A stretch of 64,000 bases of DNA from Ruania zhangjianzhongii. Lineage in GTDB: Bacteria > Actinomycetota > Actinomycetes > Actinomycetales > Beutenbergiaceae. The notes under the pieces are model-generated. The model saw only the letters and a program-made list of their open reading frames with translations. It made no database searches and was not told the origin of the DNA. The stretch is from the NCBI RefSeq assembly GCF_008000995.1, contig NZ_CP042828.1, positions 2,346,882 through 2,410,881 of the forward strand. Reading direction: 5' to 3'. The position numbers and the translations under genes are program-made. Shown one piece after another: positions 35,375 through 43,982 of this stretch (position 1 is its first letter; each line of letters opens with the position of its first letter).

Positions 35375-36380
35375 CGGAACTGTGCACAGCGGGCCCGGGC
35401 CGGAGGCGCCGCCGGAGACCTCGAGGATCGCGTGGCTGCTCAAGCAGGGCCTGCGGATCTGGGAGACCTGGGGCATCGGTGTGGTGCTGGTGCTGCTGGT
35501 GGCGCTGATGTCCTTCATCGCCCCGCACTTCTTCAGCCTGTCCAACCTGTTCAACATCGCTCGGTCCACCTCGATCATCGCGGTGCTTGCCGCCGGGATG
35601 ACCGTGGTGATCCTGATCGCCGGGATCGATCTCTCGGTGGGGTCGGTGCTGGCCGTCTCCGGGGTGATCTCAGTGATCGGCTGGAACGCCGGCCTGCCCG
35701 CGGTGGTGGCGGTTCTCCTCGGCGTGATCGTCGGGGCACTGGCCGGGATGCTGAACGGGATGCTGGTCGCCTACCTCTCCTTGGCCGGCTTCATCGTCAC
35801 GCTCGCCGGGCTGACGGCGTATCGCGGGGTGGCCTACGCCCTCACCGATGGTCGTCCGCTCACCGCCGAGGGCACGCTCGGGTTCCACCTGCTCGGCGAC
35901 GGCAACTTCATCGGCGTGCCGATCCCGGTCTGGATCATGATCGCCACTTACGCGATCCTCTGGTTCCTGCTCGAGCGCACCACCTTCGGCAAGCACGTCT
36001 ACGCAGCCGGCGGCAATGCCGAGGCCGCACGGATGGCCGGTCTGCGCACCAATCTGATCTTCGCCTCCGCCTATGCGATCTCCGGGGTCACCGCGGGTAT
36101 CGCCGGGGTGATGTTCATGGCCCGGGTGCAGTCCGGCCAGCCCACCGCCGGGGAGGGGTATGAGCTGCAGGCGATCGCGGCCGTGGTGCTCGGCGGCACG
36201 AGCCTGATGGGCGGGCGCGGGCGCGTGCTCTCCACGCTGGTCGGAGCGTTGATCATCGGGGTGCTGACCAATGGGATGGTGCTGATGAACACCCCGTTCT
36301 TCACCCAGCTGATCGTGCAGGGCGTGGTGATCGTGCTCGCCGTCTCGATCGACCGGCTGCGGGTCCGGTATGTGAAGTAG
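35367..36380 (+). CDS. CUT2-type ABC importer permease, RbsC-like
   Basis: This 337-residue permease starts at ATG 35367, inside the stop region of the ATPase gene. It has eight to ten hydrophobic segments and the RbsC blocks AAGMTVVILIAGIDLSVGSVLA and FGKHVYAAGGNAEAARMAGL, followed by VLGGTSLMGGRGR. It completes the importer and ends 32 bases before the convergent manA. Confidence 0.92.
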   Translation: MTDGTVHSGPGPEAPPETSRIAWLLKQGLRIWETWGIGVVLVLLVALMSFIAPHFFSLSNLFNIARSTSIIAVLAAGMTVVILIAGIDLSVGSVLAVSGVISVIGWNAGLPAVVAVLLGVIVGALAGMLNGMLVAYLSLAGFIVTLAGLTAYRGVAYALTDGRPLTAEGTLGFHLLGDGNFIGVPIPVWIMIATYAILWFLLERTTFGKHVYAAGGNAEAARMAGLRTNLIFASAYAISGVTAGIAGVMFMARVQSGQPTAGEGYELQAIAAVVLGGTSLMGGRGRVLSTLVGALIIGVLTNGMVLMNTPFFTQLIVQGVVIVLAVSIDRLRVRYVK

Positions 36381-36393
36381 TTTTCCGCTGTCG

Positions 36394-36410
36394 ACGGCGG
36401 AGCTCGCCGT
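36394..36410. terminator. Hairpin between convergent permease and manA genes
   Basis: ACGGCG-GAGCT-CGCCGT forms a perfect 6-bp stem with a 5-base loop in the 32-bp gap between convergent stops. On the plus strand TTTT lies before it rather than after it. It could act as a weak bidirectional terminator. Confidence 0.35.
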
Positions 36411-36412
36411 GA

Positions 36413-37417
36413 CTAGGCGTTGTTCCGTTCCGGATCGGGTGGGCGGCAGACGATCGCGTGCACGGTCCCGGTCAGGGTGAGCGCGCCGGCGGCGTGGGGC
36501 AGAAGCAGCACCGTCCCCGGGATCAGTGGCGTGGCGCCGGCCGGACCGATCAGCTCACCGGCGCCGCCGAGCACCACCAGCACGGCCAGGCCCGGTGCTA
36601 CTTCGGACCGGGCGCCGGGCAGGAGGCGCTCGACCCGGAAGTAGGCGTCGGCCGCCGGGACGAGGGCCGATCGTGCGCTGGACTCGGGGGCGATCAGGGC
36701 GTCCACGTCGGCGCTGGTGAGCGCATGGGTGTGGACGGCATCCAGGGCCCGGTCGAAGCCGAGGCCGAGGTGGCCGTCCGCCGTGCCATCGATCTCGAAG
36801 TCCTGCCACTCCAGCAGGATGGACAGGTCCTCCGGCTGCTGCACCTCGACGAGGAAGACACTTTCGCCGATCGCGTGCGGTAGTCCGGCAGGGATGAACA
36901 CGGTGTCCCCGGGAGCGACCTCGCGGCGGTGACACAGGGCGAGCAGCTCCGCGGTGCGCTGCTGCGTGACCAGGTCCTCGAGCTCGTGCCGGGTGACGGT
37001 GCGGGTGAAGCCGAGGAAGACCTCGCCCCCGTCGACGATGTACCAGGCCTCGGCCTTGCCGTGGGCCAGGCCGAGGTGATCGGCGGCGAAGTCGTCGTCG
37101 GGATGTACATGCACCGGGAGGCGTTGACCGGCTTCGAGCAGCTTGACCAGGAGCTGGGTGTCCGTGCCGAAGGCGGTGCGGTGATCGGCGCCGAGCCAGT
37201 GCTCGGGGTCCGCCTCGATCAGGTCCCGCAGTGGGCGGCCGGCGATCGTGGTCAGGCCCAGGCTGGGCTCGCCGAACAGGGTGGTGGCCGAGCCCAGCCA
37301 GTCTTCGGGGGTGCGCGGCTGGCTGGTAGGCAGGCCCCGGAAACGGGCGATGCGTTCGCCGCCGAGGTAGAAGCGCTCCGGGGGCTGGTTCGGCGGCAGC
37401 GGGATCGGGGTGGTCAT
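36413..37417 (-). CDS. manA: Class I mannose-6-phosphate isomerase-like protein
   Basis: This 334-residue type I phosphomannose isomerase-family cupin would interconvert mannose-6-phosphate and fructose-6-phosphate in the cytosol. The zinc-site motifs are visible: VHVHPDDDFAA near residue 100, GKAEAWYIVDGG, and FIPAGLPHAIG. It is shorter than the E. coli enzyme, like other single-module bacterial forms. Its ATG overlaps the lacI stop, so the two genes form one unit under the 38540 operator. It matches the imported hexose suggested for the CUT2 transporter. Confidence 0.87.
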   Translation of the reverse strand: MTTPIPLPPNQPPERFYLGGERIARFRGLPTSQPRTPEDWLGSATTLFGEPSLGLTTIAGRPLRDLIEADPEHWLGADHRTAFGTDTQLLVKLLEAGQRLPVHVHPDDDFAADHLGLAHGKAEAWYIVDGGEVFLGFTRTVTRHELEDLVTQQRTAELLALCHRREVAPGDTVFIPAGLPHAIGESVFLVEVQQPEDLSILLEWQDFEIDGTADGHLGLGFDRALDAVHTHALTSADVDALIAPESSARSALVPAADAYFRVERLLPGARSEVAPGLAVLVVLGGAGELIGPAGATPLIPGTVLLLPHAAGALTLTGTVHAIVCRPPDPERNNA

Positions 37418-38454
37418 CGTTCCTCCTGGCTGGGCGGGAGCGGGCGGATACCGGATTGGCGCAGGGTGACCGGCAGCACGAGGTCTCGTGGCGGCCCGGT
37501 GTCCCCGTCGATCCGGGCGAAGAGCAGGCGGGCGGCCTCACGGCCGAGCGCGGTGGCGTCGTAGCTGACCAGGGTCAGCGGCAGCGGCATCAGGTGCGCG
37601 AGCCGGAAGTCGTCGAACCCGGCGATCGCGACGTCGGCGCCCCGGTTCCAGATCTCTTCGACGGCGCCGATCGTGGCGCGGTTGTTGCCGCAGAAGATCG
37701 CTGACGGCGGATCGGGCCGATCGAGCAGCTCGGCGACTGCGCGCGCGGAGGCTTCCGGTCCGTGCACACCGGTGCGGCACAGGCCGTGCTCGGTGGTCAG
37801 CGAGAGCTGCCGGAGCTGCTGCCGGGCGCCGTCCAGACGTTGCTGCATCGCGGTGATAGCGAGCGAGTCGAACACCATCCCGATGCGCTCGTGCCCCTGG
37901 TCGGCGAGGTGGTGGATCGCGAGGGCTGCCCCACGGGCATTGTCGAGCACCACCGAGTCCGCAGCCAGGCCCCGGGGCGCACGGTCGACGAAGACCATCG
38001 GGGTGCCCATCGCCACCTCCCGGGCCAGGCTGGACTGGTCCGGGCTGTGCGGGACGACGATCAGCCCGTCCGCCCGCCGGCGGCACAGCTCGAAGATCGT
38101 GGCCAGCTCAGCGTCTTCGCTGACCTCCTCCTCCGGGCTGCATGCGGTGATGAGCTGCACACCGCGCTCGGTCGCGACCTCGGAGGTGCCCTGCGTGATG
38201 GCGGCATAGAACTCGTTGGAGACGTCCTTGATCACCAGGCCGATCATCGCTGTGGTGGATCCGGACTTCAGCGCGGCGGCCATCTGGTTCGGCCGGTATC
38301 CGATCTCGGCGGCGGCTTCCCGCACCCGGTCGGCGAGCACCGGGTCCACCGTGGCCACGCCGTTGACCACCCGGGAGACGGTCTTGAAGCTGACGCCGGC
38401 GATCTTCGCGACGTCCACCATCGTCGGGCGCGGGTGCGGTCGCCTCGTGTCCAT
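37414..38454 (-). CDS. LacI-family transcriptional regulator of the CUT2/manA genes
   Basis: This 346-residue regulator starts at ATG 38454; the open frame extends further upstream but is non-coding in character. The helix-turn-helix reads MVDVAKIAGVSFKTVSRVVNG and the hinge MAAALKSG, followed by a ligand domain beginning MIGLVIKDVSNEFYAAI. A GGGGAGG lies about 12 bases ahead of the start. The palindrome GACAACGTTGTC lies 86 bases upstream and again before the CUT2 operon, which points to control of both units. Confidence 0.88.
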   Translation of the reverse strand: MDTRRPHPRPTMVDVAKIAGVSFKTVSRVVNGVATVDPVLADRVREAAAEIGYRPNQMAAALKSGSTTAMIGLVIKDVSNEFYAAITQGTSEVATERGVQLITACSPEEEVSEDAELATIFELCRRRADGLIVVPHSPDQSSLAREVAMGTPMVFVDRAPRGLAADSVVLDNARGAALAIHHLADQGHERIGMVFDSLAITAMQQRLDGARQQLRQLSLTTEHGLCRTGVHGPEASARAVAELLDRPDPPSAIFCGNNRATIGAVEEIWNRGADVAIAGFDDFRLAHLMPLPLTLVSYDATALGREAARLLFARIDGDTGPPRDLVLPVTLRQSGIRPLPPSQEER

Positions 38455-38539
38455 GGCGCCCGTTCGCCTCCCCTGAGTCAACGTCGACGTGCCGTCGTGG
38501 CTACCGGCCGTGGCCCAGACCGCCACACCAAGCAGACTG

Positions 38540-38551
38540 GACAACGTTGTC
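38540..38551. promoter_or_regulatory. 12-bp palindromic operator upstream of lacI-manA
   Basis: GACAACGTTGTC is a perfect palindrome, identical to the one at 32694-32705. It lies between the toxin-like gene and lacI. It is assigned to the LacI protein encoded directly downstream. Confidence 0.65.
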
Positions 38552-38617
38552 TCAGGATACCCGGCTTGGGGAGGCTCCGCTCGGAGTTCGGGTGGAGTTC
38601 GCGGCGGGTTGCGGGAG

Positions 38618-38956
38618 TCAGTCGCCGAGGGTGAGTCGGATGCGCTGTCGGATGTTGGCGAGCTGTTGGTCCGTGACGCGCGAATCGGTAGGTGTGACGC
38701 GTCGGAGCGACACGCTGGTGACGTGGTGAGCGAGCGCCCAACAGGTGCCTTCTGCACTGTTCTGTGCCGTCGGCTCGATTCGTTCCGCGAACGATTCGTG
38801 TGCGAGGCCTTCGTCACGAGTCATCGGGACAACGAGGATATTCGGGTAGTCATCCGGGAAGAGCTCGCCGTCCTCAACAACAATGCCTGAGCGCAACTTG
38901 CTGGGCTCGCGGGGGAGGGCGCCACCTCGCCAGTCCACCACTCGTCTTACGCACAC
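38618..38956 (-). CDS. PemK/MazF-type toxin-like protein, no antitoxin seen
   Basis: The likely product has 112 residues from GTG 38956; GTGs at 38941 and 38938 are alternatives and no ribosome site decides. It contains WRGGALPREPSKLRSGIVVED, then NILVVPMTRDEGLAHESF and HHVTSVSLRRVTPTDSRV. This is the order of the PemK/MazF endoribonuclease fold: an RP-like strand, the VVPMT strand, and the SVSLRRV strand with LSR/K-type C-terminus. The N-terminal strand (usually GDIWW) is not well formed. I could not read a ribbon-helix-helix or AbrB-like antitoxin in the 296 bases upstream. It may be an orphan or truncated toxin. Confidence 0.6.
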   Translation of the reverse strand: MCVRRVVDWRGGALPREPSKLRSGIVVEDGELFPDDYPNILVVPMTRDEGLAHESFAERIEPTAQNSAEGTCWALAHHVTSVSLRRVTPTDSRVTDQQLANIRQRIRLTLGD

Positions 38957-39252
38957 TGTGAAGCGATCGAGCCCCGATCGGGTACCCCCAGATGGGCAGT
39001 GTCCGGCGATCCCACTGCGCATCCCGGGCAAGTCGATGGTGGGGAGGGCCGCCGACCGGTCAGAATCCGTTGTCCGATAGCGATCTGGGCAACGGATTCG
39101 GTCCAGTCGCGGAGGTGGTGGTTGGGGGAGTGCGGCGCCGGGGCACACACGTCCCCATCCACCTGGCGCAACCAGTGCACCCGGCGCCCGCACCTCCCCA
39201 CTCGCCCGGCCCACTGGCCCGCCGCACCCACCCGGCCCACTGGCCCCCGCAC
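38957..39252. other. C-rich intergenic region with a short direct repeat
   Basis: No convincing gene is visible on either strand. The plus strand from about 39180 to 39250 is very C-rich, and CCCGGCCCACTGGCCC occurs at 39205-39220 and again at 39231-39246. It separates the toxin-like gene from the Lrp-type gene, both on the minus strand. Confidence 0.45.
39205..39246 (+). repeat. Two copies of a 16-bp direct repeat, 26 bases apart
   Basis: CCCGGCCCACTGGCCC at 39205-39220 recurs exactly at 39231-39246. The intervening bases are also C-rich. It looks like slippage in low-complexity DNA just beyond the end of the Lrp-type gene. Confidence 0.7.
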
Positions 39253-40278
39253 CTACCCCGCCCGGACCTCGTCCCCGATCCGCTCCGGGTTGTCCGCGTC
39301 ATAGATCAGCGACGCGCGCTTGATCACCTGCAGCCCGTCGGAGACGTCCACCGCCGCCACCCCCGGCAGCCGGCCGACCTCCTCGGTGAGGAAGGAGTAG
39401 AGCGCGTCGTCGTCGGCCACGGCGATCTCGCCGGACAGGTTCGTCAGGCCGGTGGTGGCGGCGATGTTCAGCACGTTCGGGTGGGCGGCCAGCGTCCGGC
39501 CCACGGCCTCCAGCCGCGCCGGCGTCACCCGCAGCCACAGCGACGCCACCACCGGCTGGCCGATCACCGCCGGCTGCACCACCGTGCGCAGCCGCAACAG
39601 GCCCGCGGTCATCAGCGCCTCCACCCGGCGCCGCGCGGTGGCCGGCTGGATCGCCAGCGCCGCACCGAGGTCGCGCCAGGTGCGCCGGCCGTCATCGGTG
39701 AGCAGGTCCACCAGGGACTGGTCCAGCTCATCGAGCTCGCGCGTCTGCCGGGAGGAGTCCTCGCTCCAGTGGTCCAGCCGCTCCGAGCGCAACGCCGCCA
39801 GCGCCCGCTCCGGCACCAGCCCGCCGCACCAGCCATGCGGGGTGGAGAACCGCCGAATGATCTTGGCGGTCGAGCTCCCGGTGACCCCGCGCACCTTCGT
39901 CAGCCGGGCGTTGAGCAGCTCCATCAGGTGCTGGGTCGAGTCCACGTGCAGCTGGGCCGTGCAGTCCAGATCGCCACCCACCACGGACACGTACCCGCAC
40001 TCCGGCCACTGCGCCACGGCCCGCGCCACGTCCTGACTCGCGCCGGGCACACAGCGCAGCCGGAGGAACACCGCGAATCCGTACCCGGCCCGCTGCTGGT
40101 CCACCACGCTGATCACCCGGATCAGCTGCCGGTCGAACAGCCAGGCGAGCCGGCGGGACACGGTCGGCGCACTGGTTCCCGCCGCCGCAGCAAGCGCGCT
40201 CATCCGGCAGCGCGGATGCGCGAGCAGTGCAGCCACAACTTTCCTGTCCAGCGGCTGCAGAGTGTCTGTTTCCACCAT
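39253..40278 (-). CDS. Lrp/AsnC-family regulator with two tandem modules
   Basis: This 341-residue protein contains two Lrp-type units. The first helix-turn-helix is at about residues 8-60 (AGTSAPTVSRRLAWL) with its ligand domain to about 150. The second helix-turn-helix is near residue 190 (LAIQPATARRRVEALMTAG), followed by a second ligand domain. Single Lrp proteins are about half this size. It is divergent from the Gfo/Idh-GH89 pair, 117 bases apart, and is the natural candidate regulator for them. Confidence 0.87.
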   Translation of the reverse strand: MVETDTLQPLDRKVVAALLAHPRCRMSALAAAAGTSAPTVSRRLAWLFDRQLIRVISVVDQQRAGYGFAVFLRLRCVPGASQDVARAVAQWPECGYVSVVGGDLDCTAQLHVDSTQHLMELLNARLTKVRGVTGSSTAKIIRRFSTPHGWCGGLVPERALAALRSERLDHWSEDSSRQTRELDELDQSLVDLLTDDGRRTWRDLGAALAIQPATARRRVEALMTAGLLRLRTVVQPAVIGQPVVASLWLRVTPARLEAVGRTLAAHPNVLNIAATTGLTNLSGEIAVADDDALYSFLTEEVGRLPGVAAVDVSDGLQVIKRASLIYDADNPERIGDEVRAG

Positions 40279-40395
40279 GGTGGGCTAAAACGCTATCACT
40301 ATCGTTCATCCAGCCCGCCTTCCTTGCACCGGCGCTACTGGCCGATCAACGATGCAGCAGAACGAGCAGAACCATGGACCGCGAAGGTGGGCTGA

Positions 40396-41763
40396 ATGAG
40401 TGCAGTGACGTTGAGCGTGGTCGGCGCCGGGCACCGTGGAGCGGAGGCCTACGGCGACTACTGCCTGCGCTACCCCGAGCGGGCCCAGGTGGTCGCCGTC
40501 GCCGAACCCGATCCCGTCCGGCTCGCCGAGTTCGCCGCGGCCCACCAGATCCCACCGGAGCGGCAGTTCACCTCCTGGGACGACCTGCTGGCTCAGCCGA
40601 AGCTCTCCGACGGTCTCGTGGTCGCCACCCCGGACCTGGTCCGCGCCGGCCCGGTGGTCACCGGCGCCCGCCAGGGGTACGCCCTCCTGGTGGAGAAGCC
40701 GTTCGCCCCCACCGAGGAACAGCTCGATGCGATGTCCGCCGCGATCACCGAGAGCGGCTCCTTCGTCGGGGTGGCGCACGTGCTCCGGTACACGAACTTC
40801 TACCGCACGGTGAAGCAGCTCATCGATGACGGCACCATCGGTCGGCTGATCCACATCGACCAGACCGAGGACATCGGCTACTGGCACTTCGCGCACAGCT
40901 ATGTCCGCGGCAACTGGGCCCGCGCCGAGGAATCCAGCCCGATGCTGCTGGCCAAGTCCTGCCACGACCTGGACCTGCTCACCTGGCTGATCGACGAACC
41001 GGCCACGTCGGTCTCCTCGGCCGGCACGCTCACCCACTTCACGCCCGCGAACGCCCCCGAGGGGGCACCCGAACGATGCACCGACGGTTGCCCGGCCGCG
41101 GACACCTGCCCGTTCTACGCCCCCCGCCTCTACCTCGACCGACTCGCCGGCCACCACACCTGGCCGGTCACCGCCGTCACCCGAGACACCAGCCCCGAGG
41201 CCCGGCTGCAGGCACTGCACGAGGGCCCGTACGGCAGGTGCGTCTACCGCGCGGGCAGCAACCAACCCGACCACCAGGTGGTCACCATCTCCTTCGGCGC
41301 CGGTGTGCTCGCCACGCTGCGGATCGGTGCCTTCACCGGCTCGAACACCCGCACCATCCGCGTGCTCGGCTCCCACGGCGAGATCAGCGGCCGCCTGGAC
41401 ACCGGCGAGATCGAGGTCCGCCGATTCCTGCCCGCACCCGGCACCGAGATCCACGAGTGGCCCCGCTGGGACCGGGACGCCCAGGGCCGCTCCGGCATGC
41501 CCGATGACGAGACCTGGACCATCGCTGCCGGCCCCACGTCCGACCCGGACCTGGCCGATACCCCCGGCCGCCGGGAGAGCGATGGGCACGCCGGTGGCGA
41601 CGACGGGTTGATGCACGAGTTCGTCGAACAGCTGAGCCTGTGGAAGTCCGGGAAGGGCGCGGCGCTACCCACCGAGCTGCGGGACGCCGAACGCAGTCAC
41701 CGGATCGCTTTCGCCGCCGAACGCTCCCGGCACGCCGGCCAGACGATCGAGCTCGCGGGATGA
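40396..41763 (+). CDS. Gfo/Idh/MocA-family oxidoreductase with a Cys cluster
   Basis: This is a 455-residue NAD(P)-dependent sugar oxidoreductase-family protein. The Rossmann motif is VVGAGHRGAEAYG at residues 7-19 and the family motif is EKPFAPT near residue 102. A cysteine cluster C-x3-C-x5-C (RCTDGCPAADTCPFYA) near residue 230 lies in the C-terminal substrate domain and may bind a metal. The start is ATG 40396 after GAAGGTGG. Its stop overlaps the start of the GH89 gene (ATGA), so the two proteins are coupled. It probably oxidises or reduces the sugar that GH89 releases. Confidence 0.87.
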   Translation: MSAVTLSVVGAGHRGAEAYGDYCLRYPERAQVVAVAEPDPVRLAEFAAAHQIPPERQFTSWDDLLAQPKLSDGLVVATPDLVRAGPVVTGARQGYALLVEKPFAPTEEQLDAMSAAITESGSFVGVAHVLRYTNFYRTVKQLIDDGTIGRLIHIDQTEDIGYWHFAHSYVRGNWARAEESSPMLLAKSCHDLDLLTWLIDEPATSVSSAGTLTHFTPANAPEGAPERCTDGCPAADTCPFYAPRLYLDRLAGHHTWPVTAVTRDTSPEARLQALHEGPYGRCVYRAGSNQPDHQVVTISFGAGVLATLRIGAFTGSNTRTIRVLGSHGEISGRLDTGEIEVRRFLPAPGTEIHEWPRWDRDAQGRSGMPDDETWTIAAGPTSDPDLADTPGRRESDGHAGGDDGLMHEFVEQLSLWKSGKGAALPTELRDAERSHRIAFAAERSRHAGQTIELAG

Positions 41764-43982
41764 GCCAGCGGCTCTACGTCCGTGCCGTCACCCAGCTCGC
41801 CGAGCGCGTGCTCGGTCACGCGCAGGGTATTCAGTTCGCCCTGCTCGACGGCGGGGACTTACCTGCCTCGTCCAGCCTGCCCGCGTACGAGTACAGCGCA
41901 GCGGGCGGAGTGGTGCAGATCCGCGCCACCGACACCCCGGCCGCCAGTGCCGGGCTGTACGCCTACCTCAAAGACGCACTGGGTGTGCAGGTCACCTGGG
42001 ACACGCCGCTGCCGCTCCAGCTGGAAGGACCGTGGCCGGACGCCGGCCCCACCCGCCGACACACCCCGGCGCAGCACCGGTACTACCTGAACGTCGTCAC
42101 AACCGGCTACTCCGCGCCGTACTGGGACTGGGACCGGTGGCAGCGCGAGATCGACTGGATGGCGCTGCACGGCATCACCACCCCGCTGATGATGGTCGGC
42201 CACGAAGCCATCCTCGCCCGCGCGTTCACCGCGCAGGGCGCCGACCCTCAGGACGTGCGCACCTGGCTCGGCTCCACTGCCCACCTGCCCTGGACGCTGA
42301 TGGGGTGCACGAACGCCTTCGGCGGACCGCTGCCGGCCACCTGGTTCGAGGACCGCCTCGAGCTCGCGGCGCAGATCCTCAGCCGTCAGCGGGAACTCGG
42401 CATGCGGGCGGTGCTGCCCTCGTTCGGCGGCCACGTGCCAGACTCGCTGGCCGCTGCAGACACCCCCCGCACCAGCTGGCAGGGCTTCTCCACCGCACTC
42501 TTGGCGCCCGGCGAGCCGGCGTTCGCCGAGATCGCTGAGGCGGTCACCCGCGCCCAGGCCGAGCTGCTCGGCACCGACCACCTCTACAGCGCCGACCCGT
42601 TCATCGAGTCCATCCCGCCGGCCGGCGAGCCGGAGCAGCTGACCGCGCACACCCGCGCCGTCTACCGCGGGATGAGTGCCGCCGACCCGGACGCGGTCTG
42701 GGTGATGCAGGCCTGGCCGTTCCACTACCACCGGCAGTTCTGGACCACCGAGCGGATCGCGGCGGTCACCAGGGCTGTCCCCGACGAGCGCCTGCTGCTG
42801 CTCGACCTGTGGGCCGAGCACGCCCCGGTCTGGGACGACGGCCGCGGGATCAAGGACACCCCCTGGCTGTGGTCCGCGGTGCACAACTTCGGCGGCCGGT
42901 TCTCCGTGCACGGCGACCTGTTCGGGATCACGGAGAACCTTGGCGGCGTGCTCGATGCCGCCCGCGCGGGTGAGGCGAACGTCGGCCGCCTGGTCGGCAC
43001 CGGGCTGGCGATGGAGGCGATCGAGAACAACCCGGTGTTCTACGAGCTGGCCACCGACCTGGTCTGGCGCACGCCGGACGTCGCCGCCTGGGTGACCGAC
43101 TACGCACGCCAGCGTTACCAGCTCCAAGAGGCTCCGCCGTCGGCAACCGGCGCTGCATCCCGGGCCTGGGACGTGCTGCTGACCACGCTCTACCGGCGAG
43201 GAGCCAGCCGGTCCACCCCGTCACCGCTGATCGCGCGCCCCTGGGACCTCGACCCGCCGTTCGCCCGGCAGCGCAGCGCGGGGGAGTTCCTCGACCCGGA
43301 CGCGCCCGTGCTGATCTCGGCGAACATCGATGCCGAGTCCGACCCACACGTCGAGGGCGACCTGCCCGCGATCGCCGACGCCGCTGCGCACCTCCTCGAG
43401 GTCGCTCACGCGGGGAGCTCGCCGGAGGTAGCCAGCGATCTGGCCGATCTGCTCACGCACCTGCTGGCGCAACGCAGCCGGGCCGTGATCCGCGCCCTGT
43501 CCGCGGCTGCTCAGGCGGGAGAGGTCGACGGCGTGACTCGCCACGGCGCAGCGCTCACCCAGGCGTTGGCGGACCTGGACCGGCTGGCCGGCACCCAGCG
43601 GAACAGGCTGCTCGGCACCTGGCTCGCCGATGCCGCTCGCTGCGGCGCGGACCAGGCCGAGCGGGACACGCTGGTCCGCGATGCCCGGCGGCTGCTTACC
43701 GTGTGGGCGTGGCAGAGCTCCGGGCTGCACGACTACTCCGGGCGGCACTGGGCGGGACTGCTGGCCGGTTTCTACCTACCGCGCTGGCAGCTGTGGACCG
43801 ACTGGCTGACCACCGTGGCCACCCAGGGAACGGACACCGACCTGAGCCAGTTCCGCTCCGCCGTCGTGAATTTCGAAGAAGCCTGGGCGGACCGGACGAC
43901 GATCGGGGAGACCGAGCCCAGCGGTGACCTGCTCGCGATCGCGGCCGAGTTGCTGGAGCGCTACCGCGGCCCGATCGGCTGA
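41760..43982 (+). CDS. GH89 alpha-N-acetylglucosaminidase (NAGLU-like), cytosolic
   Basis: This 740-residue protein matches the NAGLU order: an N-terminal alpha/beta domain to about residue 105, the barrel (YYLNVVTTGYSAPYWDWDRW), and a helical C-terminal domain. Diagnostic blocks are WMALHGITTPLMMVGHEAI, FGGPLPATWFEDRLELA, VLPSFGGHVPDS, DPFIESIPP with Glu283 as expected acid/base, SAVHNFGGRFSVHG, and GLAMEAIENNPVFY with Glu419 as expected nucleophile. GH89 enzymes release terminal alpha-linked GlcNAc from heparan-type or mucin glycans. There is no signal peptide, so the substrate must be imported. The ATG overlaps the stop of the Gfo/Idh gene. The later sequence diverges more. Confidence 0.9.
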   Translation: MSQRLYVRAVTQLAERVLGHAQGIQFALLDGGDLPASSSLPAYEYSAAGGVVQIRATDTPAASAGLYAYLKDALGVQVTWDTPLPLQLEGPWPDAGPTRRHTPAQHRYYLNVVTTGYSAPYWDWDRWQREIDWMALHGITTPLMMVGHEAILARAFTAQGADPQDVRTWLGSTAHLPWTLMGCTNAFGGPLPATWFEDRLELAAQILSRQRELGMRAVLPSFGGHVPDSLAAADTPRTSWQGFSTALLAPGEPAFAEIAEAVTRAQAELLGTDHLYSADPFIESIPPAGEPEQLTAHTRAVYRGMSAADPDAVWVMQAWPFHYHRQFWTTERIAAVTRAVPDERLLLLDLWAEHAPVWDDGRGIKDTPWLWSAVHNFGGRFSVHGDLFGITENLGGVLDAARAGEANVGRLVGTGLAMEAIENNPVFYELATDLVWRTPDVAAWVTDYARQRYQLQEAPPSATGAASRAWDVLLTTLYRRGASRSTPSPLIARPWDLDPPFARQRSAGEFLDPDAPVLISANIDAESDPHVEGDLPAIADAAAHLLEVAHAGSSPEVASDLADLLTHLLAQRSRAVIRALSAAAQAGEVDGVTRHGAALTQALADLDRLAGTQRNRLLGTWLADAARCGADQAERDTLVRDARRLLTVWAWQSSGLHDYSGRHWAGLLAGFYLPRWQLWTDWLTTVATQGTDTDLSQFRSAVVNFEEAWADRTTIGETEPSGDLLAIAAELLERYRGPIG

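Noticed and set aside
38947-39252. Possible antitoxin frame upstream of the toxin-like gene
   Set aside because: The translation is Arg/Gly/Pro-rich with no ribbon-helix-helix or AbrB pattern and covers C-rich low-complexity DNA.
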